A stretch of 64,000 bases of DNA, taken from the NCBI GenBank assembly GCA_009103225.1, contig RHPI01003389.1:447968-511967 (forward strand), written 5' to 3'. The notes beneath the pieces are model-generated. The model worked only from the letters and a program-made list of their open reading frames with translations, searched no databases and was not told where the DNA came from. A program made the position numbers and the translations under genes. This document shows positions 44,161 to 56,228 of the stretch, piece after piece (within the stretch, counting starts at the first letter, position 1; each line of letters opens with the position of its first letter). The stretch is from Chlorokybus atmophyticus (Eukaryota; Streptophyta; Chlorokybophyceae; Chlorokybales; Chlorokybaceae).

Positions 44161-45697
44161 CTAGTCCTCTCCGCTCTCGTCACTAAAATACCCTCGTTGC
44201 AACTTAGGCCCCTGCAACAAACACCAGAACGATATATCAAGCAACACACAAGTGGAACAAAGGCAGGATGCCATGTGCATGTGTCGCACCACTTGCGCCA
44301 GTGCACACACGCGAATGCACACGCAGTCAGGTGCACATGGTTGCCACGCAAGTGACATAACAGCAAGCCAATAACCAAATGGCCTGCGGTCCAACTCAGC
44401 AAACCGCCTTGCAATGCCACATACACCGTTGCAAGACGCGTAACACGTCACCTTCAGAGAATGCGGCTTGTGTGCTGCACTCCTGTCCGGTGCTACCACC
44501 GGCCTTGGCGCGACCGCTGAAGCCCAGTCGTCCTCTTCAAACCTTGCGTCGTTGTCACCTTCCTCATCACTAGCAACAACAGATTGATAGCTCACTCAAC
44601 ATTCCAACTCACTTCTATCTTGGGCAAACTGTTTCAGCTGACACGCAGGCAAGCACATGCAGTTTGTGCACAGAAAGTATACAATGTATGTTTGTGTGTC
44701 ACCTGCTGCCTGCTGCGGCTGTGTTATTGTTGGCACCGTCTTTGTTGTGGCTGGCGGCACGCTGCGCTCCCCTGCTGCGCTTCTTCACCGGACGCTCCCG
44801 AGGCCCCAACTGAAAGAAATACAAGTGTTATTGTGTGTGTGCTTACGTGTGTGCATAAATGCGCGAGCTGTGAATAGCTGAATCACTTGAAACACATGCT
44901 GAGTACGCACCTGATTATTGGGGCATTCGTAGGAGAGGTGACCTTCTGCACCGCACTCGTAACACCTGCTTTTGTCCTCGTACACCTAACACAACCCTTG
45001 GGACTCACACATGCTGGAGCTGCAAGGCTACTCTCACACTAGGTAAACTTCATCAACGCGAACACCATGACAGTGCTCCTCTGACTATCAACAACACAGA
45101 GACCAACCGGGCAGATAATGTAATGCACATCATTGCGTGAACGTTGTTATTGGATGTTGTTGTGCTTTGCAACTGTGTCTGCTACTTGTTGAAAAGGAAA
45201 AGCTGATTGTCTCAAATGTTGCCAGAATGCAGTAAGAAAGTGCACAGATTGACATGAAGAAGCTCAAAGCTAGAGGCAAGGCGCTGGAGAATGCCACAAC
45301 ATTGCGCTGTCCTGACCTTACGGCGGATGAACTCCTTGGCCCTGCCGTTGTCGTTGGCGAGGCTGGCCTTGAGGGTGCGGCCGTTGAGGCGCTTGCCGTT
45401 GGCCGCTTGAGAAGCGGCAAGGGCTGCCGTGCGGTCGGCGTAGAGGACGAAGGCGATGCCCGAGCTCTCCCGGGTTTGGCGATCCTTCACTATGCTCACC
45501 TTCTTCACCCCAGGGCTCAGCGCCTCAAACACTCTGAACACGTCGTTGTTGGTCAGCCCGTAGTCCAGGTTGCCCACGTACACCGTGCTTCGGGACGGCG
45601 CTAGCCTCCTCCTCTCCTGCTTTCCCTGCGGTGCCCTCCCTCCTCCTCCTCCCTGTTCTCCGCCACCGCCGCCTCCGCCGTCTCCGGCCCCAAGCAT
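44161..45697 (-). CDS. ZCRB1: ZCRB1 / U11-U12 snRNP 31K protein (minor spliceosome)
   Basis: Five exons: 45697-45317, 44985-44911, 44809-44703, 44590-44452, 44211-44161; 250 residues, phases exact. A Gly-rich N terminus is followed by an RRM with RNP2 [12 protein letters not shown] and RNP1 [14 protein letters not shown], then a CCHC knuckle [14 protein letters not shown], a basic linker beginning [10 protein letters not shown], an acidic segment ([17 protein letters not shown]) and the C-terminal YFSDESGED. The order RRM, knuckle, LGxREP(P)xKK and a YFSDE end is that of ZCRB1, a component of the U11/U12 di-snRNP that recognises minor introns. Start taken at MLGAGDG because upstream codons in the frame are not conserved-looking; 45865 is the far upstream alternative. 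Confidence 0.9.
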
Positions 45698-46304
45698 GTA
45701 GACAACTTCCGCCACATTAACTGCAAAGCTGAGGTTGAGGTGCTCAAGGAGCAGGCCCAGGCGCATGTCGACCGACCTAGTCGGCCACCTCCAGGATGAG
45801 AGCAAGCAGCAATGCACTTGAAGCGTAGCAGCGCAATGCACAGCAAGCGGAGTTGGCCTGCCCACGTGCTCCAGCCTTACGGTGCTCTGTGGTGGTTGCT
45901 TGCACTGCGCACACAGCTGGCCTGACTGCCTGCGACACTTACTGCACTCTTAGCAGCATGCATGGGGGCACAAGGGTGGCTCGCAAGCCAGGCGAACAAC
46001 TACACAAGTTGTCAATGTGGTCTCTGATGTCTGGTGCGATAAGCTCGCACAGTGTGCATGCAAGCAGTTTCTATCATGGTAGCTGATGTATGCTTCTAGA
46101 ACCACTTGGGCTCTTAAGGTTGTGGGCAGACCGCATATTACTTGCGCGATCCGTTGGTTGAACTTCTTAGCAATCGGTGGTTGAGTTCAAGCTGTGACCA
46201 GCCACCAAGCTTGCTATGTTCCTCACAATCTCAGAAACAGCAACGGCCCGGCCGATTTTTTTCTGCTTTTTCTGCTAGCACTCAGTTGGCATTCAGTCTC
46301 AAGC
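45698..46304. other. Divergent intergenic region
   Basis: Lies between the starts of ZCRB1 and the ferritin-like gene. Promoters are expected; no motif I can assign. Confidence 0.45.
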
Positions 46305-48292
46305 ATGGCCAAGGCAAGGCGGTTTATGCTTTGCGTGTGACGCATGTCGCACCAAATCTCAGCACGCCATGAATTGACCGATTGTGCCTATCCCTTTGTC
46401 CACAGGTGTGGACTGCTGCTATGCGTGGCGCTAGCCGTTGCTTATTCTGGCTTTGCGCTTGGTGCTGGTGCGCATCAAGGGAGGGGCCTTGGTGCACAGC
46501 CCACCAATTTTGGGCTCCTTCCCCTCGGCGATCTCACCATGACGTATTAAGGCGGGAGTTACTTCGTCCCCCAAGTCCAGCAGGCTGAAGTGCAAGGTCC
46601 GCGCGTGTGTTTGCTGCCTCTGCCAGCGCCTATCTGAGTGTGTTTGCAAGTACATGCGAGCTCTTACACTGAGCTGCAATTGCTGCCGGCCTTCAGGCAA
46701 TCTTCAACAGCGATGTGCTCAACTTCCTGGCCAACATGGAGTGCTTGGAGGCGCTTCGACACATTTGGGGCGGACATTCCGCTCAACCTGCTGTCCTTCA
46801 ATGGAACGGGCTTCGGCGAAGCCATCGGTGGCAGGTACTTGCCTTCTGTGCGGACATGCGAATGCGCAATGTTTCAGCAGAAGTCTTGATCTCCAACGTG
46901 CTGATGTTGTGCCGTTTGCAACTGCGAATACAACCGGAAGGCAGCTCTGAGCAACCAGCTGCAGCCCTGGGCTGAAGAGGTGGCATTGGACGAGCAAGGC
47001 CATGTACGGTGAGTTGCGACACACGTTACGCAGTCCTTGGCCCTACGCAGATGTTATGGCCTGGGAGTCGTGAGGTTCTGGATGGGCGCTCAGTGCCGTG
47101 CCCCGTCGTAGACATCGACTTTGGCTTTACCAAGTTTTTGGACGCCGCTGTAGGAAAAGTGAGTAGCCCCACTACGCTACAAAGACGACATACGCTCCCT
47201 GTTGTGCACATGGCTTGTTGAAGGTAATATAGTGGCTTTGCGTATACGTGTATATGTAATTCGATTTGCGTATGCTTGTCGTGTATAGTGACTTGTAAAC
47301 ACTTACATTCAGCCTGAGTGCTGCCTGTGCATTGCAGAGATTGGCGCTGCTGAAGACAAGGTAAGCACACCCGCTTATGGTGTGCGTGTGGCGACTTCAA
47401 AGAATATTGTTCGTGTATCCGCTCATGGTGATGACTTACGTTGGGTGTGAAGGGGTCCATGTTGCTGATGAGCAACCCGGGGCTGGCGGATGCGGCGTCG
47501 GGGCTGGCATGTTCAGCGAGCTACCAGTCGGCAGTGGACAGGCAGCTGCAGTGGGACTGCCGCAACTACACGATCGAGGAGTCGGCCTGCGTACGTTTGA
47601 CACGGTGCAGGCGGCGTCGAACCTCCGCAACGCCCTCGACGGCCCCTCAATGATGACCAGGGCCTGTACAACTTCGACACGAACATTGCGGTCCCCACCC
47701 TCAAGATCAACAATGTGCCAACCGACATCCGCGGCCTCACCTTCAGCCGCACACCCAAGCAGGTACTGATGATGTGCATGCGTGCATGTTGGAGGAGGAC
47801 ACAACTTGGTTTGATGGCCAACAGAGCCACGCACGCAGGCATTCACGCGTGTGCAATACGTGCAATGCGTGTCAGGTCTTGAATATCCTGCTTATGGAAT
47901 CCACGAACGGCACTTGCGGCTTCTTCCCCCAAGGCGTAAATGGCAAGATCAACAACACCATCAGCTTCGCCAACCAGGCCAATGGCTTCGCGGGCTATAG
48001 CGGCAACCGCAGATTGTCAGAACCCTGAGCCAAGTAAGCATTGATTGCATGACCCAATCGCATGCGCCGCGTACCCTGCGTATTGCTTGCCTGAACCCAC
48101 GCTTGGGCTCCGCATCAGGCCGGTAAAGCCAACTTGCTCAATGAGAACATTATCATCCCGGTCCCGGCCGCCGAGGCGGTTCAGCTGGAGGCCTCTGGTG
48201 CAGAGTATGGCCCCAGCTTCAACATCACCAATCTGGGCACAGGGCTCCCCATTGGACCCTACGAGAACGTCATTGTGCCGCAAAGCCCTTAA
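46305..48292 (+). pseudogene. Ferritin-like desiccation-related (PCC13-62 type) gene with apparent frameshifts
   Basis: A secreted ferritin-like (Ferritin_2) protein: possible signal peptide CGLLLCVALAVAYSGFALGA (from a short exon 46305-46321 plus 46406 onward), IFNSDVLNFLANMECLEA, FDTFGADIPLNLLSFNGTGF, ALSNQLQPWAEEVALDEQGH (metal-site-like Glu and His), LLMSNPGLADAASGLACSAS, ASNLRNALDGP, LTFSRTPKQVLNILL and GFFPQGVNGKI. The family includes the plant desiccation protein PCC13-62. The frame changes without a usable intron near 46750, 47592, 47652 and 48007, each looking like a base loss or small indel. The last exon (48111-48292, ending IVPQSP) joins only after the last shift. Either the gene is decaying or the assembly has indels here; neighbouring genes show none. 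Could be a working gene if these are errors. Confidence 0.65.
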
Positions 48293-49426
48293 GAGAACAT
48301 ATGTGGTGGGGCAACAGTGCTGCTGCCCACATTTTTAGCTCTCTTGCGCTTTAAAGCGCATGCTCAGCCATCACGTGATACACTACCAATGGTTGTTTTG
48401 TGTTATGTTGTCTAGGGCTGCTTGCCGATTTGGTCGTGGTACGACCTCCACAGTGTGACATGCATGTGATTGTAGTGCGTGCAGCCGTAGCAGTTGAGTG
48501 TTGAAACGTTTGTGTACCGTGCTGTGTAACATGACATCAAAGGTGTTGCAGACTGTGTGCATCATTGCCTTGGTACTGCCAATACACATCTGAACCCTCT
48601 GTTTTCCTTTTGCTTTGCATGCCTCCCTCCAACTAGTTGTGCAGATATGATGCTTCAATACAACGATACCATCCAGACAGGAACCACTACCCCTTGTGCT
48701 TGGTCGTGACGGCAGTGCCCGGCTGGGCCCCATTGCCCATGCCTGCACCGACAACAAAAGAGGACACATTGCTGGCAGCCGTGCAGTGTAGTTGCATGCT
48801 GTGCATTGTGGTGTGTGGAGTAGGCAAGGGGTGCGGTAATTAAGCACGAACACACACTTGCTGTACTAGTATTGAGAGGAAGGCTTGTGCTTGTGCCAAG
48901 TCATGGCAATATCTGGATGTTAACACTTGCGTCTTTGATGACGAGCATATATTGTCGGGTGGTAAGCAGCAATAGCAACTCCGGTAGCAAAACAAACAGC
49001 CAACCTCCTAACCCATCCTGGGCGTTCTGCTCTTGCACTACCCTGCTTCGCAAGGGGCCATGGCACAGCGTTAACACCAACATGCAAGTATGCGCAGCAG
49101 CAGTGCATTATACATGCAGGGAAGGGAGCACCAAGCTGTTGGTCCTGCACACTTCAGCGCACCTCGATGATCTGAGCATCCTAGTCATACGCACCAACAA
49201 AGCTGCAATGTCAGCTGAGGCACATGTGTGGCATCATGGAGATGATGATACAACAGTTGGCTGCTTCCCAACGCAGTACTACCCAACACAGTCCAACCCT
49301 AGCATTGTTTATCTATGCGCGGCCAATACCATACGCGGTCTAGCACCTTCCCTACATACAGCGAGCAACAACCTTGTTAAGCAATGCCTGCAGAGTGTGC
49401 AACACTGCAGGCAGGAGCTGGCACAC
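48293..49426. other. Intergenic region between convergent genes
   Basis: Between the ferritin-like gene and the end of the ABCA gene. A plus-strand open frame (48872-49618) overlaps the antisense of the ABCA last exon and has no family features. Confidence 0.5.
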
Positions 49427-52400
49427 TCATACCATGTCATCGCGCTTATCAACATCATCTACGACAGCCTCCTCGATGTCCTCGTGTTCTTCATCATCAT
49501 CCGTCTGCTGCTTGGCAAACGATATAAAAACCTGCTCCAGGCTGCTCTGACTAACAGCGTAATCAGATATGCCGAGTGCCACGCGGTTGCTCTCAACAGC
49601 CCTAAACACGGCCGCTAAGGAGAGGTTCTTCATGGGTAGCTGGTACTTGACGCGCTCCCCGTGATGCTCCACAAGCGTGGCGCTCGGGAAGGTGTCTTTG
49701 ACAAACGCGCGCACGTCCCCCGCGGCTTTGATCTCAAGGTGGTAACCCTCGCCAAAGCGCGACTTTAGGTGCTGCGGGGAGCCCACGCACACAAGCCGCC
49801 CCGCCACCATAATGCCGAGGCGGCCGCACAGTGCCTCGCACTCCTCCATCGAGTGCGTGGTGAGAATCACACTGCGGCCGCGCGTGGTAGCCGACACCAC
49901 CGCCCACATGCTGCGCCGCGCAGCCGGATCCATACCTGCACGGGACGTCCCCACCATTAGTCAACAGCAATGAACACTGCAGGATGTAACACGATCACCC
50001 ATAATGCATACCTGAGCTTGGTTCGTCCAAGAACACCGCTGAGGGATCCCCAACAAGAGCCATAGCTAGTGAGAGCTTGCGCTTGTTGCCCCCAGAGTAA
50101 GTGCCTGAGATGTATTGGATGAATGTTTACACATATCTCGAAGTCTGTGGTACATGACACAACGATACAACAGCAGACCCGGGTGCCCACTACTATGCTC
50201 ATCGTACCTGAAAGGCGGTCTGCAAACTCCCACAGGCCAACCGCGCGCACGATGCCATCCACAGCAAACGGGACAGCGCTCTCTGGGATTCCCTTGAGTC
50301 TGGAGTACATGCGCAGCTGCTCGCGTGCGGTCATCAGGTCCAGAATGGGGTCAAACTGGGGACAGTAGCCAATGTGCTGGCGCACGCGGGTGATATCGTG
50401 CCGAACAGAGTGACCAGCGATGTATGCGTCGCCAGATGAAGGCTTGATGTCGCCTGTGAGGATGGACAGCGTGGTGGTCTTGCCCGCGCCGTTCACGCCG
50501 AGGAGACCAAAGCACTCGTCGACAGGGATGCCAAAGGTGAGGTCCACCACGGCCGGCCTCTTGTGCGCCGCATACACCTTGTTCAGGCGTTTGATGACCA
50601 CGCTGTCGTTGTCGGCGAGCCCCTGATCGACGCGCTCACGCTCCCGCGCAACGTCCACATCATCAGCTTCACCAACGCTGGCGGCCCAGCCCTTGGCTCC
50701 TCCAGCGCGTGTGCTCTTCCAGTGCCCGCGATAGTGGCAGTACAACGACTTGAGGGCGTCGAGGACGCTTCCCACCACGCCGCTTTCCAACATGACGGTG
50801 AGGATGAAAAAGCCCACTGCTTCACAGCCCAAATACAACAGCGGCCTCCCGAGTATGTCCATTGATAAGGGAGAGGTGGCGTAGTCCTCGGCGTCTTCAC
50901 GCAAGTCCAGCGAGGACAGAGCAATGAGACCTTCACCCAGATTGAAGGGTGGCAGGAGGCGATAGAACCGCACGAGCACGTCATTAAGGCCGCGGGTCTC
51001 GGGGATGCCCGCCATGACAACGGAAGCCACGATCATGACAAAGCCCGCAATAAAATGCAGGCCCGATATGGCCACCTGCGCCGCGCTGTGGCTCTGAAAC
51101 GCGAACGAATAGCAGTATGATAAGGGTATCACTGCCAGGCCGTAGAACACAAGCAAAGCCAGCGCGCCCGCGCCCTTGGCAAAGGAGCCTATGAGACCCT
51201 TATCACCGTATAACAGGAACACTATCATGCTCGCGATAGCGATGACAATGTAGTTCAGGACGTCCCACAAGTATGTCGCGCTCCAGTATGCCAGCGGGCT
51301 GCATCCCGACACGAGCTGGAGGTGGAGGGCTTTGGTGGTGCGCTCACGCACGATGAACACTGCGAACGTCGCTGCCAGGTAGCAGAAGGGTACCAACACG
51401 AACAAACCCGCCAGCACGGTCAGATAGGTCTGGATCGTAAGAGCTTCGCGCGGGGTGAGAGGCATAGGGTGGCTTCGCACTGTCAACATCGCAGTGGGGT
51501 TGCCCGTCACACCTGCGACAAACACGTGTTGCTTTGCCGTAGGACAAAAACAACACCACATGGCAAGCAATTAAGTTCTTACGTCTGTAATCGGCTTGAC
51601 GCAGTTCGTTGATGAAAGCCGGGAACGCGTGGTAGCTGGAGGTGTTGTGCAAGATGGTGAGATCTGTCCGTAGCCCCTGACCAAAGGGACCCGTGCGCCA
51701 GGACGATATCTCCGCCGACACATTGTCCAGAGCCATCTGCTTCTGCGCAGGGTCAATATTCACTTCGGTGCCGTTGATGTCAGTGGGGAGGTCCGCGCTG
51801 CGAGCGAGTTCAACGAGCGCCAGCAACGCACTCTGGTCCTGAGAGATATTGTAGCTCTGCAGGATGGTGTCGTTGTACACGAGGGCGGCGTAGCGCGGGA
51901 CCGCGCTCACGCCAAGTTGATCAAGGAGGTAGAGACTCATGCCCAAGCTGTCGGACACACTGTCACCCACGGCCTCAATGTCGACTGCGTGACGCCCGTT
52001 CTTCCTCACGCCGATGTCTGCAAGCCTGTCGGTGCTGATGCCGGCAACGGGCAGCAGCGTGGGTGCCTTCGCGCGCAACGAGTCTGGAGAGTAGATGGCG
52101 GAGCTGAGCTCCAGAGACGGCCCCGCGGGGTTGATGTCCAGCTTGAGGATGAGCAGCACAAGAGCGATGACAGCAACAGGTAGGGCTATTGCATGCAGAG
52201 CACCCTATGCAAAAAACACGAATGTGAGCACGACATCACTATACACATGAGCACTTAATACGACGCAAGCTCTCACCTTGATGTCACGCTTTGCGATGAT
52301 GACACGCTTCCTGAACACCTCCTTGGCTGCCCTCCAGAAGCCTCTTGTACTGGAACGTGTGGTGTCGGCCACGGCATACCCAACCACGTGGTCCTCCGTG

Positions 52401-55400
52401 TCAACCTGTTGGGAAGTTGTGTCGGCGCAAGTGTCCTCGTCTTTGGTGTGGTAAGCCAGATTATCATTGGATAGGCGCAGGAAGACGTCCTCAAGGGTGG
52501 TCATGGACACTCCGTAGCTGCCGACAGATAGCGCCTCGCGCTTGCCTTCAAGCTCCTCGAACAGAGCCGGGAAGGAAGCCGTGGCTGTGACGGGGATGGA
52601 GTAGGTGATCTCGCCGCTGTTGCTCTTCTTGCTCGTGTTGACGGCGGCGTCCCCAACGTGGCGCTGCACGAGGGCGGCGACGCCACTAACATCGGAGACC
52701 CCGGCGTCCCCGCGTGTAAGCGTGAGGGTGTACCCAACGCCGTAACGTGACTTGAGGAAAAGGGAGCTCCCGCAGCAGCGCAGCTTGCCCTCACTCACGA
52801 TGGCGATGCGGTCGCAGAGGATGTCCGCCTCGTCCATGTAGTGTGTGGTGAGCACGAGCGTGCGCCCGGCCTTGTACTTCTTCAGCAGCTCCCACATGGC
52901 GCGGCGCGAGTGCGGGTCCATCCCGCTCGTCGGCTCGTCCAGCAGGACCACACGGCTGTCGCCAATCAGCGCAATTGCCACCTGCAGCTTGCGCTTCATC
53001 CCGCCCGAGAGCGCGGACGCCTTCTCATCGAGTTTGTCCGTGAGTCCCACGCCCGCAGCGAGCTCATCCACGGCGGCATCCACCTTGCCACTACCCTTCA
53101 TGCCCTTGATGGCAGCGTACAGCCGCAGGTGCTCCCTCACTGTAAGGTTGGAGAACAGGACGTTATGTTGCGGGCACACGCCCACATGCGACCGCGCGAG
53201 GGCAAGCTGTGCAACGATAGAGTGCCCATGGATCAAGCAATCTCCCGCGGTGGGCGGCGTGAGACCCGTCAGGATCGAGATAGCCGTCGTCTTGCCCGCG
53301 CCGTTGTGGCCAAGCAGCGCTGTGATGTGGCCCGAGTATATGTTCAAGTCGAGGTCGTTGACGGCCACCTTTGCGCCGTACACTTTCTTCAATCCTTTCA
53401 TGGACACGGATGGCGAGCCCCAACCCTCCGGCACAGGCTCAAAGTCTGGATTGCTTGAGGCTGTGCCACCTGGGGAGGCCACCTCAACGTCATACCCGTC
53501 ATCATCACGCACGCGCTCGTAGATGCCGTTATGGGCCTTCAAGCGGGATGAATTTGGCCACCAATACGACTTCTTGAACAGAAACAGAGGCGGCAGCTGC
53601 GCTCCATACTCGCTTGGCAACACCTTGTCCAAATACCTGTACATGCACGCAAGCTTCATCAGATTGCAAGCACTCTCCAATGAGTTCTTGCAAGCCAGGA
53701 CGACACGTGCAAGCCTTACCATGCGAGCGCCGCGTACAGGAATGTGTCAAACAGCATGAGCGCCATAATCCACGCGAGAGGGAACTCCGTCTCCCCGATA
53801 TCCCTCCATGTCAGGCCAATGTCTGCACCTTCATACTGCATACAAGCAGCTGAGTCAATACCAGCACCGCTCATGAGACCCTTCACAAGCAGTGGGAACC
53901 GCCTTACCTGCGCAAAGAGGTCCGCTCCAAATGTAAATGCTGTTGGGGAGAGCAGAGAAACGAGTGATTTGCCTGCGAGTGCCTGCGTGGATGCGGATCG
54001 GAAGAACAGGTAGCGCGGGAGTATGGAGATGAAGTGTATCATCGGGGCGGCAATGGCGGCCAGCTTGGCCTTGGAGAAGAAGGTGGACACCAGGAAGGCG
54101 AAGGGGATCTCGGAGATGGCGTAGAGGAACAAGAAGGCGAAGATGAGCGTCGGGGAGGAGTTGGGGAGGAAGGAGAACGTGACGAGGAGGGTGATGGCGA
54201 GCGTGGCGAGCATGAAGATCGCCACATACGTTGCCGCCCATGCCGAGTAGAACACCCACGTCTTCAGCCCCATGATCGCCATCGTCTCCTTCGCGCGCGT
54301 CTCCTTCTCCTCCACAATGCCCCGCACCAGCATGGCCAGCGGGTACAGCGTGGATATGCACACAACAAGTCCAAGCAGCGGCCCAACTGCATGACACATG
54401 CAAGAGATGAAAAACAGAGTGCTGTACTGGGTTCAGAGTAACACACACGTTTACCCAGAGAACAAGTGAAGTCGCCCAACATACCTGCATCGTAGAAGAA
54501 GTTGTGTCGGTAGTTGCCGATGGGGAATGGTACACCCCAGACGGTGCGAGGAAGTAGGGCGGGGCCGCTGAGGATGTTGTTGTGCTGGTCCTGCGTAAGG
54601 ATGGCGTCGTCCACAGCCCGCTGCAGGCTCAAGAACCCGCTGGTGTAGTACTGGCGGTAGTCGCGCCTGAGATCGTGATGCCAGCGGTCGATGGGTCGCC
54701 ACGTGCGCGGCACCGTCGTGTAGTTCAACCTCAGGCTGTAATCCACTACGCCCTCATCCGCGCCGCCCAACTCGTTGAACACGACCACCGCCCATACCAC
54801 TTCCCCGCCCAACGCGTAAGCCAGAGCCTCCTTCTCAGTGGCAAACTCCCCAGCGTACACCTCGTCGAAGAACACGCTCTGCTGTTTCATTGTGCCTGCA
54901 ATGGACTGCACCCTCTCATCGTTCGGTACAAAGACCACGCGCCCGAGCTCGAGGAGGTTGCCTGCAATACACGCCATGTGGTTAGCAAAGAGCACCATCA
55001 GTGCAGACATGTTAGCACTGACAGTGGTTGACAAGTATAATTGCAAACCGCTATACACCTGCAGAACTGTGAGTGTTAATTGCACGACAACACGGTTGAT
55101 GGAAGGGTACTTACCAAAGAGGTTGCCAAAATGCTGCTGGGACCTGACCGCCTGATCAAACTTGCCCTGCGATCACACGCTCAAAATGGGTCATGCATGT
55201 GCATGTCTGTCAAACAACTTGTGCATGACAGCGTGCTGACCAAACCTGCGCCACGAGGATGGCCTTAAGAGCTTTGTGTAGCAGCACAAACGCATCGAGG
55301 GAAGGCACCGGCAGCGGCCCGTTGCTCCTTAAAGCCCGCGACAGCGTGTCCATCACGTCCGTTGACGAGTTCAAGCACGCCAGCAATGCGAGAATCGGGT

Positions 55401-56228
55401 CTGCCCCTGCAGGCCTGAGGCGGAAAGACGATTTGAGTGTCACAAGTACACTCACAAGTCAATACGACCGTTGAACTCACCCCAACTCTTGCATGTTTTC
55501 AGCAAGCAGGTCTTTAAGCATGTCGGGGTTGGCGAAGGCGGCGGCGGGGTTGGCAGCCACAGCTTGGAACACGCGCATCCACGCCGCCGTGATCGCCACT
55601 GTATCTGCCGGTGAGCCTCCTTGCATGGCTGCGCTCTCGTACGCGCTCAACATGCAACCGTTTACCAACTGCTCCGGATGCTGCAGGACAGCAAAGACGC
55701 ACCACGTGAGCTCAAGCAGTACACGCCCATGACTGCATGCAGGCATGTACACGCATACATACACGTGCGTGCGTGCCTGCGGCGTGTGCCCGCGCATGTG
55801 TGTGTGTGCACATGGGGCTTGCCCGCGCGCATACGTCTGTATGTCCAAGAGTGCGCTCTTAAGTGCACCTGAACGGCGGTGTGGAGGTTGTCAAAGAAGG
55901 GGACGGTGTCGTTGGCATAAACTTGGGCGGGGTGGTATGTGTAGTGGGACTTGTGGTAGGCGTAAATGAGTAGGAGTATAAGAAGAGCCGGGGAGAGCAG
56001 CTCCAGCAGAGTCTGTTGCCAGTTGCGCGTCTTCAGCAGCCACTGCCGCCTCAACATCGCCGCCAGCTGCCGCCTCCCCCGCCCCCTCTCCTCGCGCACA
56101 GCCCGCGCGTCGTCGCCGCTAAAGCTCGCAGCAACACTCGTCGTCATGGCAGCGTTGGGTTGCGAGTGCCGGTGTTGCTGCTGCTGACGGAGCTGCTCTG
56201 TCATTTCTGTCTCCATACCACACCACAC
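49427..56228 (-). CDS. Full-size ABCA-type ABC transporter
   Basis: Twelve exons: 56228-55869, 55680-55481, 55414-55246, 55166-55115, 54961-54485, 54386-53908, 53835-53720, 53636-52277, 52204-51583, 51512-50208, 50104-50012, 49935-49427; 1913 residues, phases exact. Layout is TMD1-NBD1-TMD2-NBD2. A first membrane helix lies near residue 90 ([18 protein letters not shown]), then a large non-cytosolic loop and a membrane cluster around 470-600. NBD1 has Walker [10 protein letters not shown] (727-735), signature [10 protein letters not shown] and LLDEPT. TMD2 begins at about 1072. NBD2 has Walker [10 protein letters not shown] (1617-1625), signature YSGGNKRKL and FLDEPS. The [10 protein letters not shown] stretch before NBD1 is typical of the A subfamily, whose members move lipids across or out of membranes. 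Length is close to the single full-size ABCA of Arabidopsis. Start could also be the second Met at 56216. Confidence 0.95.

Noticed and set aside
48872-49618. Plus-strand open frame of 248 codons
   Set aside because: Its last third is antisense to the well-supported last ABCA exon, and it has no recognisable domain or splice partner.
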